Of a DNA stretch of 16,283 bases, positions 7,416 to 14,908 are shown piece by piece. The notes below the pieces were generated by a model, which saw only the letters and a list, made by a program, of their open reading frames with translations, was not told the origin of the DNA and did no database searches. Numbering within the stretch: the stretch's first letter is position 1; every line of letters begins with the position of its first letter. The position numbers and the translations under genes are program-made. This DNA is from Flavobacterium sp. (lineage in GTDB: Bacteria; Bacteroidota; Bacteroidia; Flavobacteriales; Flavobacteriaceae): positions 1 to 16,283 of the forward strand of contig JAUXNR010000920.1 of the NCBI GenBank assembly GCA_030682755.1, given 5' to 3'.

Positions 7416-7423
7416 CAAAATTA
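7416..7423 (-). promoter_or_regulatory. Putative -7 element for the exported-protein operon
   Basis: TAATTTTG on the minus strand matches TAnnTTTG exactly and would start transcription near 7409, about 25 nt before the ATG at 7384. No good -33 TTTG is found at the usual 17-23 bp; the nearest is 26 bp away, inside the 12-bp palindrome ATTTGTACAAAT (7443-7454). A weak -33 box next to upstream repeats is what an activator-dependent promoter would look like. Confidence 0.45.
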
Positions 7424-7456
7424 ACTACACGAGAGTAGAATAATTTGTACAAATCT

Positions 7457-7501
7457 TGCAACTACATGCACTTTTATTGCACTTCTTGATTGGGATTTGC
7501 A
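7457..7501 (-). promoter_or_regulatory. Phased TGCA repeats, candidate operator of the AraC-type regulator
   Basis: Four TGCA motifs start at 7457, 7467, 7478 and 7498, that is 10, 11 and 20 bp apart, all on about the same helix face. Two are the longer direct repeat TGCACTT (7467-7473 and 7478-7484). They lie 34-78 bp upstream of the putative -7 element and between the AraC-type regulator gene and the operon. AraC proteins usually bind direct half-sites one turn or more apart, so this is a plausible binding region. Confidence 0.45.
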
Positions 7502-7728
7502 TTTTTAAGATTATGGAAATAAAAGTTGAGCTAAGGCAACAAACAAGCTATACGAAACTCTAACCAATTATTCCCTATTAATAACAAGTAATGGTATTAT
7601 TTAGACATTTTTTTATAGGAAGAAGGGGAGCAGCCATATTGGTTTTTGAATGCTCTCGAAAAATAGGTCTGGTCACTAAATCCGGTTTGAAAACAGATTT
7701 CTGCAATATTACCAACATTGTGTAGTAG

Positions 7729-7731
7729 CTA
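7729..7731 (-). other. In-frame TAG stop inside the AraC DNA-binding domain
   Basis: The coding strand reads ...CATTCTGCAGAT TAG CTACTACAC..., giving RLEHSAD-stop-LLHNVGNIAEI. AraC domains usually have a hydrophobic residue, commonly Leu, after the A-D pair, so TTG to TAG by one base is the simplest origin. The frame downstream is open and clearly AraC-like for 43 codons, so little time has passed since the change. Confidence 0.85.
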
Positions 7732-10700
7732 ATCTGCAGAATGTTCCAAACGTATGCATCGAATGATGTTTCCGGGAGATTTATCCAGTAAAGCAATAGT
7801 TTTTCGATGCAATTGCGAGGTACTCATACACATTTTTTGAGCTAAAACTTCCACACTGAAAGCGGTATTGTCCATATTGTCTTTTATGTGTTGTATCATT
7901 TTTTCTAAAAACAATTCATCTACAGATGACAATTGAACCTCAGTTTTTGCAGCTTTAAAGTTTTTTTGAAATTTAAGTCGAAGTTGCTCTCGTTGAAAAA
8001 TTAAATTTGCAATGGTTATTTTAAGTTCTTTACTGTTAAACGGCTTAGTGATGAAAGCTTCAATGCCATATTCTAATCCTTTAATTTTATCCTCAAGGGT
8101 AGTTTTTCCGGTTAGCATAATTATCGGGATATGACTCGTAAGTTCTTCATTTTTTAAAATTCGAACCATTTCATAACCATCCATTTCAGGCATCATTATA
8201 TCTGCAATAATAATGTCCGGAATGTTTTTCTGTGCTTTTGCAATGCCTTCTTTACCATTTTCAGCTTCAATTACTTTATACTTATTTTTGAGTAGTTGGT
8301 GAATAAAAGAGCGAATTTGAAAATTATCTTCAACAAGTACTACTATTTTTTTTGCTTGTTCTTTTAAATCTTTACGATGTAATTCATTGAATGATAGCTC
8401 CTGATTTTGTTGCTTTTTTTCTTTTATAGGTAGACTTTCTCTGATGTTTTTAAAAGAAAGGTCAATGGTGCCAATTGGTATTTCAATTTCAAATGTTGTT
8501 CCTTTCTTATTGGTTGTGTTTTCATTGCTTTTAACTTTAATTTTTCCGTCATGCAATTCAATTAATTCTTTTACCAATGTGAGTCCAATACCCGTACCTT
8601 CAAATTTTTTAGTATCTGAATTATCGACTTGATAAAACCGATTAAAAATATGTGGAATAGCACTGGGTTTAATTCCGATACCGGTATCTGATACCTTAAT
8701 AATGAGAAACTTTGAGTTTCTTGTAGCAATACTGACTTCTATAGTTCCATTTTCATTTGAAAATTTTACGGCATTGGAAAGTAAATTCATAATTACTTTT
8801 TCCATTTTTTCATCATCAAAATTGGCAAATAGTGATGGACTTTCTGAATGGAATCGAACTGTAATACCTTTGTTTTCACAAATTGATTCTATGGAATTAA
8901 CCAAGTTCTGAATAAATGGAACAACATCATGGGTAGCACTCTTGAGGTGCATTTCTCCGGCTTCTAATTTTGAAATATCCAAAAGCTGATTGATTAATTT
9001 TAAAAGCTGGTTAGTGTTTTGTTCAATCTGGTGTAACTGATGTTTTGTTTTTTTGGGATGATCTTCTTCTAAGGCATGTTCAATATTCCCGCGAATCAAT
9101 GTTAATGGTGTGCGAAGTTCATGAGAAATGTTAGTAAAAAACTGTGTTTTTAGTTGGTCCAGATTTCGTAAGGTTTCATTTTCTTTTGTATCCGATTCAA
9201 TTTTTGCTTTTAACCTTAAACGTCGCAATTCATAGTTCCGAATAAGATATAATACAAACAATAAAAGCATAAAATAACCGGTATAAGCCCACCAAGTTCC
9301 TGACCAATGGGGTAAAACCTGAAAGGTTAATGTGGTTTCTTTTTCATTCCAAACGCCATCATTATTTGTGCCTTTTACTTTAAAAATGTATTTTCCGGGA
9401 GGTAAATTTGTAAACGTTGCTGAACGATTCGAATTGTTATAAATCCAACTGTCATTAAAGTTCTCTAATTTAAAAGCAAAATTGTTTTTTGAAATAGCGG
9501 AAAAGTCTAAAGAAGCAAATTCAAAAACGATGATATTATCACGATGCGTAAATTTTAAATCTTCATAACTACTGCTAATGTCTTTAATTGCCGTATGTTT
9601 TTCATTGGATTTACGTTCACTAAACACTTTTATTCCTGTAATTGCTACAGAAGGCAAATACGGATTGTCTTTGATTTGTTCCGGGAAAAAGTAATTCAAA
9701 CCTGAAATTCCGCCAAAGAATAATTCACCTTTTTCACTTTTAAAAAAAGCTCCCGTATTAAATTCATTACTTTGAAGTCCGTCATTTACATCATAATTTC
9801 TAAATATCTTTTCTTTAGTGTTAAATTTTGATATTCCTTTGTTCGTGCTTAACCATAAATTATTATTGACATCAGTCAAAATGCCGTAAATCACATTGTT
9901 GGGCAATCCGTCTTTCTGTGTAAAATTGGTAAAAGTTTGTTTCTTTATATCAAACAAATTCAAGCCGCCTGATGTTCCAATCCACAAGTATTCTGACGGG
10001 TGAAAAGGATCCGGACATATAGTATTCACGGAATTGTTGCTCAGGCTAAGGGCATTTTCAGGATCGTTTTTATAGGTATGAAAACTCTCTTTCTTCGGAT
10101 TAAAAACAAGTAAACCATTTTTGGTTGCTATCCAAAGATTATCTTTTTCATCTTCATACATATAGCTATGATCTAAAAAAGTATAATTTACAGTGGTATC
10201 TGATTTGTAATTATAATGTTTAAAAATACCTTTTGATTCATCAATTATTTTTGATAAATGATTTTTGGAAAGCACCCAAATTGTACCCGTTTTTGATTCA
10301 AAAAGAGATGACGCTCCAACAGAAGGCAAACTATTCGGATTGTTTTTGTTATGTGTAAACAGTTTCACTTCCTCATTTTTAGGATTATATCGAAACAATC
10401 CTTCTGTAGAACAAACCCAAATCATATTGTCTTTTGTCTTTTTTAAACAAGAAACGCGAGTGTTTCCAAAGTTTTTTAAATGATTTGAACTGCTTTCATA
10501 ACTTTTTAATGTTCCGGTTTTTCTATCCCATCGATAGAGTACTTCTGCACCAATCCATACAAATCGATCATTTTCTTCAACAATTGCATTAATGCTAAAT
10601 CCGGGAATTCTTGAATTAGAAAATTCTTTACGATTTAATTTTCCAAAGCGATTTGACTTCGGGTCATAATAATTAATTCCCATTCCGGTTGTTCCCACCC

Positions 10701-11690
10701 AAAGAATGTTGGAATGATCAATAAATAAACTTGATATGCTGTTATAATTTAATGATTCCGGACGTAACGGATTGTTTTTATAACTTTCATAGGTTTTTGT
10801 TTTGATGTCAAACCGCATGAGTTCTGCTGGTGTTGCCAACCATAAGTTTTCATCTTTGTCTGCAACAATAGTGTTGATAGAACCCCATCCATATCTAAAA
10901 ACACTCAAGTGATGCGGATAAAAGTTATGTTTGAAATTCTTAGTATTAAAATAAATTAATCCGGAAGGTGAACCCAACCACAAATTTGAAGCTTCATCTT
11001 GAATCAGTGAACCAATTCCAAATTCTTTTTTGTCTCCAATAGTACTTTTGTGTTGCACATCAAAATAATACCTTAAAAAGGTTTCTTTCTTGATGTCCAT
11101 TCGAGTTAAACCATTTGTTGTGGCAATCCAAAGGATGTTTTGATCATCAATATGCAATTTGGTTATCCCATTACTGGATAATGTGTTTGAATTTGAACTT
11201 GTTTGAATTTGAACAATTGCACTAAAGTTAAATTTTTCATTTTCATAAGGTATTTTAAAAATACCGTTGTTTTTTGTCCCTACCCAAATGGTGCCATTTT
11301 TGTCTTGTGCAATACTGGTAATTTCATTCGAGTTTTTACTCATTTCTGTTGAAAGGGGCAAGTATATTCGTTGGAAATTATTTGTTTTTTTAGTATAAAG
11401 ATGTAAAATACCGTTTAACGTACCAATCCATAACCTACCATTTTTATCATTGAATAAAGTGGAAATATAATTTGACGATAAGGTTGTATTGTCTGAGGGA
11501 TTATGTTGATAGACTATAAAAGAATACCCATCATATTTGTTTAGTCCATCTTTGGTGGCAAACCACATAAAACCATCACTGTCTTGTGTAATTGAAAAAA
11601 CAACATTTTGAGATAACCCTTCATTAATCGTTAATTTTTGAAAACGAATATCCTGAGCGGAAATTTTCCACGTAAAAAGATAAAAAATAA

Positions 11691-11697
11691 GAAAAAA
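11691..11697 (-). other. T6C tract at the N-terminal frame break (possible -1 slippery site)
   Basis: From the ATG at 11726 the codons run ...TAT TTT TTC TTA..., so the transcript has U UUU UUC in the canonical X XXY YYZ phase. A -1 slip here moves the ribosome exactly into the sensor frame (CTT ATT TTT TAT, then KISAQDIRF). The same join results from one extra T in the run. A plain indel is the simpler reading. Confidence 0.55.
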
Positions 11698-11783
11698 TAG
11701 AATGTTTGTTTTCTTAAAGGATTCATCAATACTATTTTAAAAAAAGTAAGCGTATGAATCGACTTGAGGGAGTAATTAAAGAA

Positions 11784-11817
11784 TAAAAGTAATCATTTTA
11801 TTTTAAACTTTAACAAA
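11784..11817 (-). promoter_or_regulatory. Putative promoter of the hybrid two-component regulator
   Basis: On the minus strand TTTG (11817-11814) and TACTTTTA (11791-11784) are separated by 22 bp. The second differs from TAnnTTTG only in the last base. Transcription would start near 11777, about 50 nt before the ATG at 11726. Confidence 0.35.
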
Positions 11818-11826
11818 ATGAAGTTT

Positions 11827-11867
11827 ATTTCTTAAAATACAGAAAAAAATATATAATTTTAAGAAAT
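11827..11867. repeat. 12-bp inverted repeat, possible AT-rich terminator
   Basis: ATTTCTTAAAAT (11827-11838) and ATTTTAAGAAAT (11856-11867) pair perfectly around a 17-nt loop. It lies 24 bp past the stop of the small membrane protein gene on the minus strand. With only two G-C pairs and no T run after it, it is a weak terminator candidate. Confidence 0.4.
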
Positions 11868-11890
11868 TTATAAAATCAGTAAAACGAATT

Positions 11891-12145
11891 TTATTTGTTA
11901 TTTCTTTTTTCTAATTCTTTTTCAATGGCTTTTATTTGTGTAACGGCGGGAAGTAAAGCACCAATAAATACGATAGAAGCTGTAATTAATGGCAGTTGAA
12001 ACGGAATTGTTTTTGAAGCTGTCAGATAGATAATTGTAATAGTATACATAAAAAACAGTACAGCTACGACCTTAAAAATAGTTAGATATTTTTTTTTGTT
12101 TGCGTTTAATTCCTCAATAGACTGTTGTTCAATTTTTTTTCCCAT
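11891..12145 (-). CDS. Small two-helix membrane protein of unknown function
   Basis: The 84-residue product has a charged N-terminus (MGKKIEQQSIEELNANKKKY), two hydrophobic helices at about residues 22-42 and 49-67 joined by a short loop with TASKTIPFQ, and a charged coiled tail (IKAIEKELEKRNNK). This hairpin layout is common in small Bacteroidota inner-membrane proteins, some of which carry the unhelpful name redox-active disulfide protein; no cysteine is present here. It is divergent from pldA with 141 bp between the start codons and is probably transcribed alone. I cannot assign a function. The ATG at 12145 is the only sensible start. Confidence 0.7.
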   Translation of the reverse strand: MGKKIEQQSIEELNANKKKYLTIFKVVAVLFFMYTITIIYLTASKTIPFQLPLITASIVFIGALLPAVTQIKAIEKELEKRNNK

Positions 12146-12237
12146 TTTTAAAAATAATTAGGTTAAAATAAGTAAGTTTAAAATGATTTTTAAAAATACT
12201 AAAAAGTTTTTGGAACTGGAATTTAAAATTAAAACAA

Positions 12238-12266
12238 TTTATTGAACTCAACTTTGTCTATATTTA
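12238..12266 (+). promoter_or_regulatory. Putative promoter of pldA
   Basis: TTTA (12238-12241), 17 bp, then TATATTTA (12259-12266): each box differs from TTTG / TAnnTTTG by one base. Transcription would start near 12272, leaving a short leader before the ATG at 12287. Confidence 0.35.
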
Positions 12267-12286
12267 TAAGTTAAAACTATGTTGCT

Positions 12287-13168
12287 ATGAAAAAATCTTG
12301 TTTGTTTTTTTTATTATTTCTTTCCATTGCTATTCAAGCTCAAGGTTTTTTAAATGGTAATGACATCATCACCAAAACCTATTCTGAACGTTGGGAGTTG
12401 GACTCCATAGATAAAAAAGGCACATTTAGATTGATGTCATACAAACCCATTTATGTTACAGCAGGCAGATGGACGGATAGACCTAATAATCAGCCATTCA
12501 GTGAAAACCCTGATTATTCCACCTCTACAAAGGATGATTTTGATAACATGGAAACCAAATTTCAATTGAGTTTTAAGACAAAAGTGGTGCAATCTCTTTT
12601 TTGGGGCAAGGGTGATTTCTGGATTGGTTATACGCAAGTGGCACATTGGCAAATATACAATACGGCAAGTTCAAGAGTTTTCAGAGAGATTAATTATGAA
12701 CCGGAGATTATGTTCAAATATCCGTTGCATTTTCCCTTATTTAATGGAGAATTTAAATCCGTTGGCTTTGCTTTTAATCATCAATCAAACGGAAGGGATC
12801 TGCCTTATTCCAGAAGCTGGAACCGAATTATTTTTCATTTGAGTTATGAAATTGACAATTGGATTGTAACGGCACATCCATGGATACGATTGGCAGATGA
12901 TGAAGATGAAAACCCTGAAATCACAAAATATATTGGTAATGGCGAAGTAAATGTATCTTACACTTATAATAGGCATCAGTTTTATTCCATCATCAGACAT
13001 CCCTTTAACACATGGCAAGGTGGTAGTATTCAATTGAATTATGTTTTCCCAATAAAAGGCCACCTTCGTGGTCATGTTCAAGGTTTTCATGGCTATGGTG
13101 AAACTATGATTGATTACAATCACAGACAAACTACAATTGGTATCGGTGCATCTTTTGCAAACTGGTAA
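12287..13168 (+). CDS. pldA: Outer membrane phospholipase A (OmpLA)
   Basis: The 293-residue product has a signal peptide ending SIAIQA-Q (cleavage near residue 18) and a beta-barrel pattern of alternating hydrophobic strands up to a terminal aromatic, Trp293. The catalytic signature is intact: NHQSNG places His165 and Ser167, and SRSWNR places Asn179, with the Ser to Asn spacing of 12 residues found in E. coli OmpLA (His142, Ser144, Asn156). YTQVAHWQ and FREINYEPE are further conserved family blocks. The enzyme is a calcium-dependent, dimerisation-activated hydrolase of outer membrane phospholipids that helps remove phospholipid from the outer leaflet. Size matches the family. The gene stands alone on the plus strand, followed by 222 bp without a gene. 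Confidence 0.93.
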   Translation: MKKSCLFFLLFLSIAIQAQGFLNGNDIITKTYSERWELDSIDKKGTFRLMSYKPIYVTAGRWTDRPNNQPFSENPDYSTSTKDDFDNMETKFQLSFKTKVVQSLFWGKGDFWIGYTQVAHWQIYNTASSRVFREINYEPEIMFKYPLHFPLFNGEFKSVGFAFNHQSNGRDLPYSRSWNRIIFHLSYEIDNWIVTAHPWIRLADDEDENPEITKYIGNGEVNVSYTYNRHQFYSIIRHPFNTWQGGSIQLNYVFPIKGHLRGHVQGFHGYGETMIDYNHRQTTIGIGASFANW

Positions 13169-13390
13169 AATAACTTGTATAACTAATGAACAGGTAATTG
13201 TTAATTATTTTTTTAACAAATAGCATTTTATATGTTATAATACACTAAATTTATACTACCAATTCAGCAAATTTTCCTAAAAATTGAAAAGTACCTTGTT
13301 GCTTTTTCACTTTTGAGTTTTTATGACTTGATACTTCCTTAACTATCAAATTTTTAAAAGCTTTAAAATTAATTTTAATTATAATTAGTT
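13169..13390. other. Intergenic region with weak inverted repeats
   Basis: No gene is seen. TTGTTAA (13198-13204) and TTAACAA (13213-13219) form a 7-bp hairpin 30 bp past the pldA stop, but without a T run after it, so it is a weak terminator at best. TTAAAATTAATTTTAA (13363-13378) is a perfect 16-bp palindrome just before the lipoprotein gene. Confidence 0.4.
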
Positions 13391-14152
13391 ATGAGAAAAA
13401 TTGCCTTGTTTGTATGTTTTATGTTATTTCTTTTCGGGTGTGAGCAAAAATCAAAACCGGAGACTTCTTCTGTTGTTCCTGCAATAAAGTCAAATGCCAC
13501 TTTAGCTCTTTCCTGTTACACCAAATTAGAAGGACAATCCAGTATAAAAATGAAGATAACAGAGGTTAATGATTCTGTTTCCGGATTTTTGTGTTATGCT
13601 CTTTCAGGAAAAGATAAAAATACAGGAACTTTTAAAGGTAAAATTCACGAAGATTTGTTTTTTGCCCGGTATGATTTTATGTCCGAAGGTGTTAAAAGTA
13701 GTAGAGAAGTGGTATTCAAAATTCAAGATGATTATTTAACAGAGGGATTTGGGGAGGTTGTTGTAACAAACAATCGTGCTGCTTTTAAAGACAGATTAAA
13801 AATTTCTTTTTCTGAAGCCAATAGGTTGTTTAAAGGAGAATGTAAGGAGCATGAGTGTTTATTGGACTTTGGCTTTAAAAAATCATTATTGAAAGGAGCT
13901 TGTATTGATGTAACTTTATTAACACCAAAACTAAATCCTTTAGTAAACGGAGCGATGGTTTTGGGTGACTCTGCCTATGTGTTGTTTTCAGAGGATTTAA
14001 CTTCTGCGGAAGTGTTTTTACCTGACTTCAATGTAGGCCTTCTATTAAAAAAAGGTAAAGAGGGTAACTGGTCTAATACAGATTATAAACTAATTGCCTG
14101 GAAAGGTTTTGTACTTCAAAAAAACGGAGAACCTATTTTTGGAGGCCAATAA
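13391..14152 (+). CDS. Uncharacterised lipoprotein
   Basis: The 253-residue product starts MRKIALFVCFMLFLFGC, a lipoprotein signal peptide with lipobox LFGC and lipidation at Cys17, followed by a polar linker rich in Ser and Thr. The first mature half (about 35-130) is beta-rich, with a repeated G-T-F-K-G / ARYDFMSEGV / REVVFKI pattern that reads like a lipocalin-like or META-like sheet. The second half (about 145-253) has cysteines in FKGECKEHECLLDFGF and a beta-rich end. I do not recognise a named family. Gene and product are complete. It is convergent with the small gene at 14154-14390, whose stop codon lies 1 bp away, so the two transcripts probably overlap. Localisation in the periplasm or outer membrane is inferred from the lipobox. 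Confidence 0.75.
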   Translation: MRKIALFVCFMLFLFGCEQKSKPETSSVVPAIKSNATLALSCYTKLEGQSSIKMKITEVNDSVSGFLCYALSGKDKNTGTFKGKIHEDLFFARYDFMSEGVKSSREVVFKIQDDYLTEGFGEVVVTNNRAAFKDRLKISFSEANRLFKGECKEHECLLDFGFKKSLLKGACIDVTLLTPKLNPLVNGAMVLGDSAYVLFSEDLTSAEVFLPDFNVGLLLKKGKEGNWSNTDYKLIAWKGFVLQKNGEPIFGGQ

Positions 14153-14153
14153 A

Positions 14154-14390
14154 TTATTTCAATTGGATGTTTTTTAAATAATTATCCAATAATTCACCTT
14201 CTTTAAAGATTTTCTTATACAAGATGGCATTGGTATTACTATGAAAATGCACTTCTACAAAAAACGAACTCAAAGTATATAATTTTTTAACCACAGAGGT
14301 TTCCTTCTGCATGGCAACAATGGAGCCTTGCATAAAAAGCGTGTCATATTGTTCTTCTTCTGATAAAGCTAAAAAATGAATTAATTTCAT
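14154..14390 (-). CDS. Small hypothetical protein
   Basis: The 78-residue product (MKLIHFLALSEEEQYDTLFMQGSIV...) has no signal peptide or membrane helix and should be cytosolic. The opening helix FLALSEEEQYDTLFMQG, then VVKKLYTLSSFFVEVHFHSNTNAILYKKIFKEGELLDNYL, is a form I associate with small conserved hypothetical proteins of Flavobacteriales; no function is known to me. Support for coding comes from the well-organised amphipathic pattern and its fit against the convergent lipoprotein gene, with stops 1 bp apart. The start ATG at 14390 has an upstream region without a clear promoter. Confidence 0.65.
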   Translation of the reverse strand: MKLIHFLALSEEEQYDTLFMQGSIVAMQKETSVVKKLYTLSSFFVEVHFHSNTNAILYKKIFKEGELLDNYLKNIQLK

Positions 14391-14569
14391 GGTACACTAT
14401 CCTACAAATAATCGTTCGAATATAAAGATTTGTTTGTTTGGTGGTGTAAAATAACTATTAATTTTTATCAACAACTATGATTTTGATGATTATGAGAAGA
14501 GAGGATTAGTTTTATCGATATAAGAGGAGTGAGCAACAAGAAATCGTAAAAGTTACGCAGGGAGCTTTT

Positions 14570-14633
14570 GGGTTTTTTAATGTCTAACACTTACAAAATT
14601 AAAATTTTGACGTTTTTAGACATTAAAAAACCC
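14570..14633. repeat. 64-bp nested palindrome
   Basis: GGGTTTTTTAATGTCTAA (14570-14587) and TTAGACATTAAAAAACCC (14616-14633) are perfect 18-bp inverted copies. The 28-nt centre holds another hairpin, CAAAATT (14594-14600) and AATTTTG (14603-14609). The right arm overlaps the T run and the base of the tRNA terminator, so the two stems cannot form together. Confidence 0.85.
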
Positions 14634-14653
14634 CAAAATCTTTGATTTTGGGG
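14625..14653 (-). terminator. Rho-independent terminator of tRNA-Ser
   Basis: On the minus strand CCCCAAAATC (14653-14644), a 3-nt AAA loop and GATTTTGGGG (14640-14631) form a perfect 10-bp stem followed directly by six T (14630-14625). It starts 10 bp beyond the tRNA 3' end. On the plus strand the stem is followed by only three T, so it works mainly for the tRNA. Confidence 0.85.
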
Positions 14654-14662
14654 TTTATCTTG

Positions 14663-14747
14663 CGGAGAAAGAGGGATTCGAACCCCCGGACCTGTTACAG
14701 TCAACAGTTTTCAAGACTGCCGCAATCGACCACTCTGCCATTTCTCC
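14663..14747 (-). tRNA. tRNA-Ser (anticodon TGA)
   Basis: The 85-nt gene runs from GGAGAAATGG at 14747 to the discriminator G at 14663. The acceptor arms GGAGAAA and TTTCTCC pair over 7 bp. The anticodon loop CTTGAAA carries TGA at 14713-14711, for UCA-type serine codons. The long variable arm (around TGACTGTAACAGGTC) is typical of serine tRNAs. The T loop is TTCGAAT. The terminal CCA is not encoded (the genome continues CAAGAT), so it must be added after transcription, as is usual in this phylum. Confidence 0.97.
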
Positions 14748-14779
14748 AGTAAAGCACAATCATTTTCTGATTGCGAGTG

Positions 14780-14810
14780 CAAATATAGAACGATTTTTGG
14801 TTTCTACAAA
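14780..14810 (-). promoter_or_regulatory. Promoter of tRNA-Ser
   Basis: On the minus strand TTTG (14810-14807), 19 bp, then TATATTTG (14787-14780) is a perfect match to the Bacteroidota consensus TTTG-N19-TAnnTTTG. Transcription should start near 14773. The leader begins with a small hairpin, CAATCA/TGATTG (14773-14757), that would be removed in tRNA maturation. Confidence 0.88.
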
Positions 14811-14874
14811 CCTTTTTCAACTAAAAATAAAATGGAATTTAAGTAAAAAAACTAACCGTTTCATTTTCTATGTA

Positions 14875-14908
14875 TTAGAGAGGTATTTCAAATTGAAATT
14901 TTCTCTAA
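14875..14908 (-). terminator. Possible terminator after ribB
   Basis: TTAGAGA (14875-14881) pairs with TCTCTAA (14902-14908) and, inside it, ATTTCAA (14885-14891) with TTGAAAT (14893-14899), giving a 14-bp bulged stem that overlaps the ribB stop. No T run follows directly; the nearest is about 20 nt on (14852-14846), so efficiency is doubtful. Confidence 0.4.

Larger units (their letters stand above)
7397..7570. repeat. Distant 11-bp inverted repeat flanking the operon control region
   Basis: TAATTGGTTAG (7397-7407) and CTAACCAATTA (7560-7570) are perfect inverted copies enclosing the putative promoter and the TGCA repeats. The left copy overlaps the expected transcription start and the right one lies 27 bp past the regulator's ancestral stop. 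It could be a looping operator pair or chance. Confidence 0.4.
7597..11726 (-). pseudogene. Hybrid two-component sensor/AraC regulator (HTCS) with internal TAG and N-terminal frame break
   Basis: The long open frame is 11568-7729 (1279 codons), but homology-like sequence continues at both ends. Counting from the Met at 11568: 14 Reg_prop blades of the LWIGT-x-x-GL type fill residues 1 to about 640 (two seven-bladed propellers). A Y_Y_Y domain lies near 680-750, a membrane helix near 757-777, the histidine kinase has HELRTPLTL with His816, and the ATPase has NLLSNAVKFS, DTGIGI and GTGIGLTL. The receiver has its phosphoacceptor Asp at 1123 (ADIMMPEMDG) and the AraC domain starts near 1225. At 7731-7729 a TAG interrupts the AraC domain; after it, 43 in-frame codons (IAEICFQTGFSDQTYFSRAF...) complete the second helix-turn-helix and end at TAA 7599-7597. 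Upstream of 11568 the frame continues through QKLTINEGLSQN and a signal peptide but has no ATG, GTG or TTG; the ATG at 11726 is one frame off. Full-length homologues normally regulate adjacent genes, here the exported operon. Confidence 0.85.

Noticed and set aside
7578..7796. Separate small gene on the minus strand (72 codons)
   Set aside because: It overlaps the AraC part of the regulator in another frame, while the in-frame codons past the TAG are clearly AraC-like.
7597..11726. Polysaccharide utilisation locus
   Set aside because: The HTCS regulator is typical of such loci, but no SusC, SusD, glycoside hydrolase or sulfatase is present within the window.
11891..12145. Redox-active disulfide protein
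   Set aside because: Small flavobacterial proteins of this size are sometimes given this name, but the sequence contains no cysteine.
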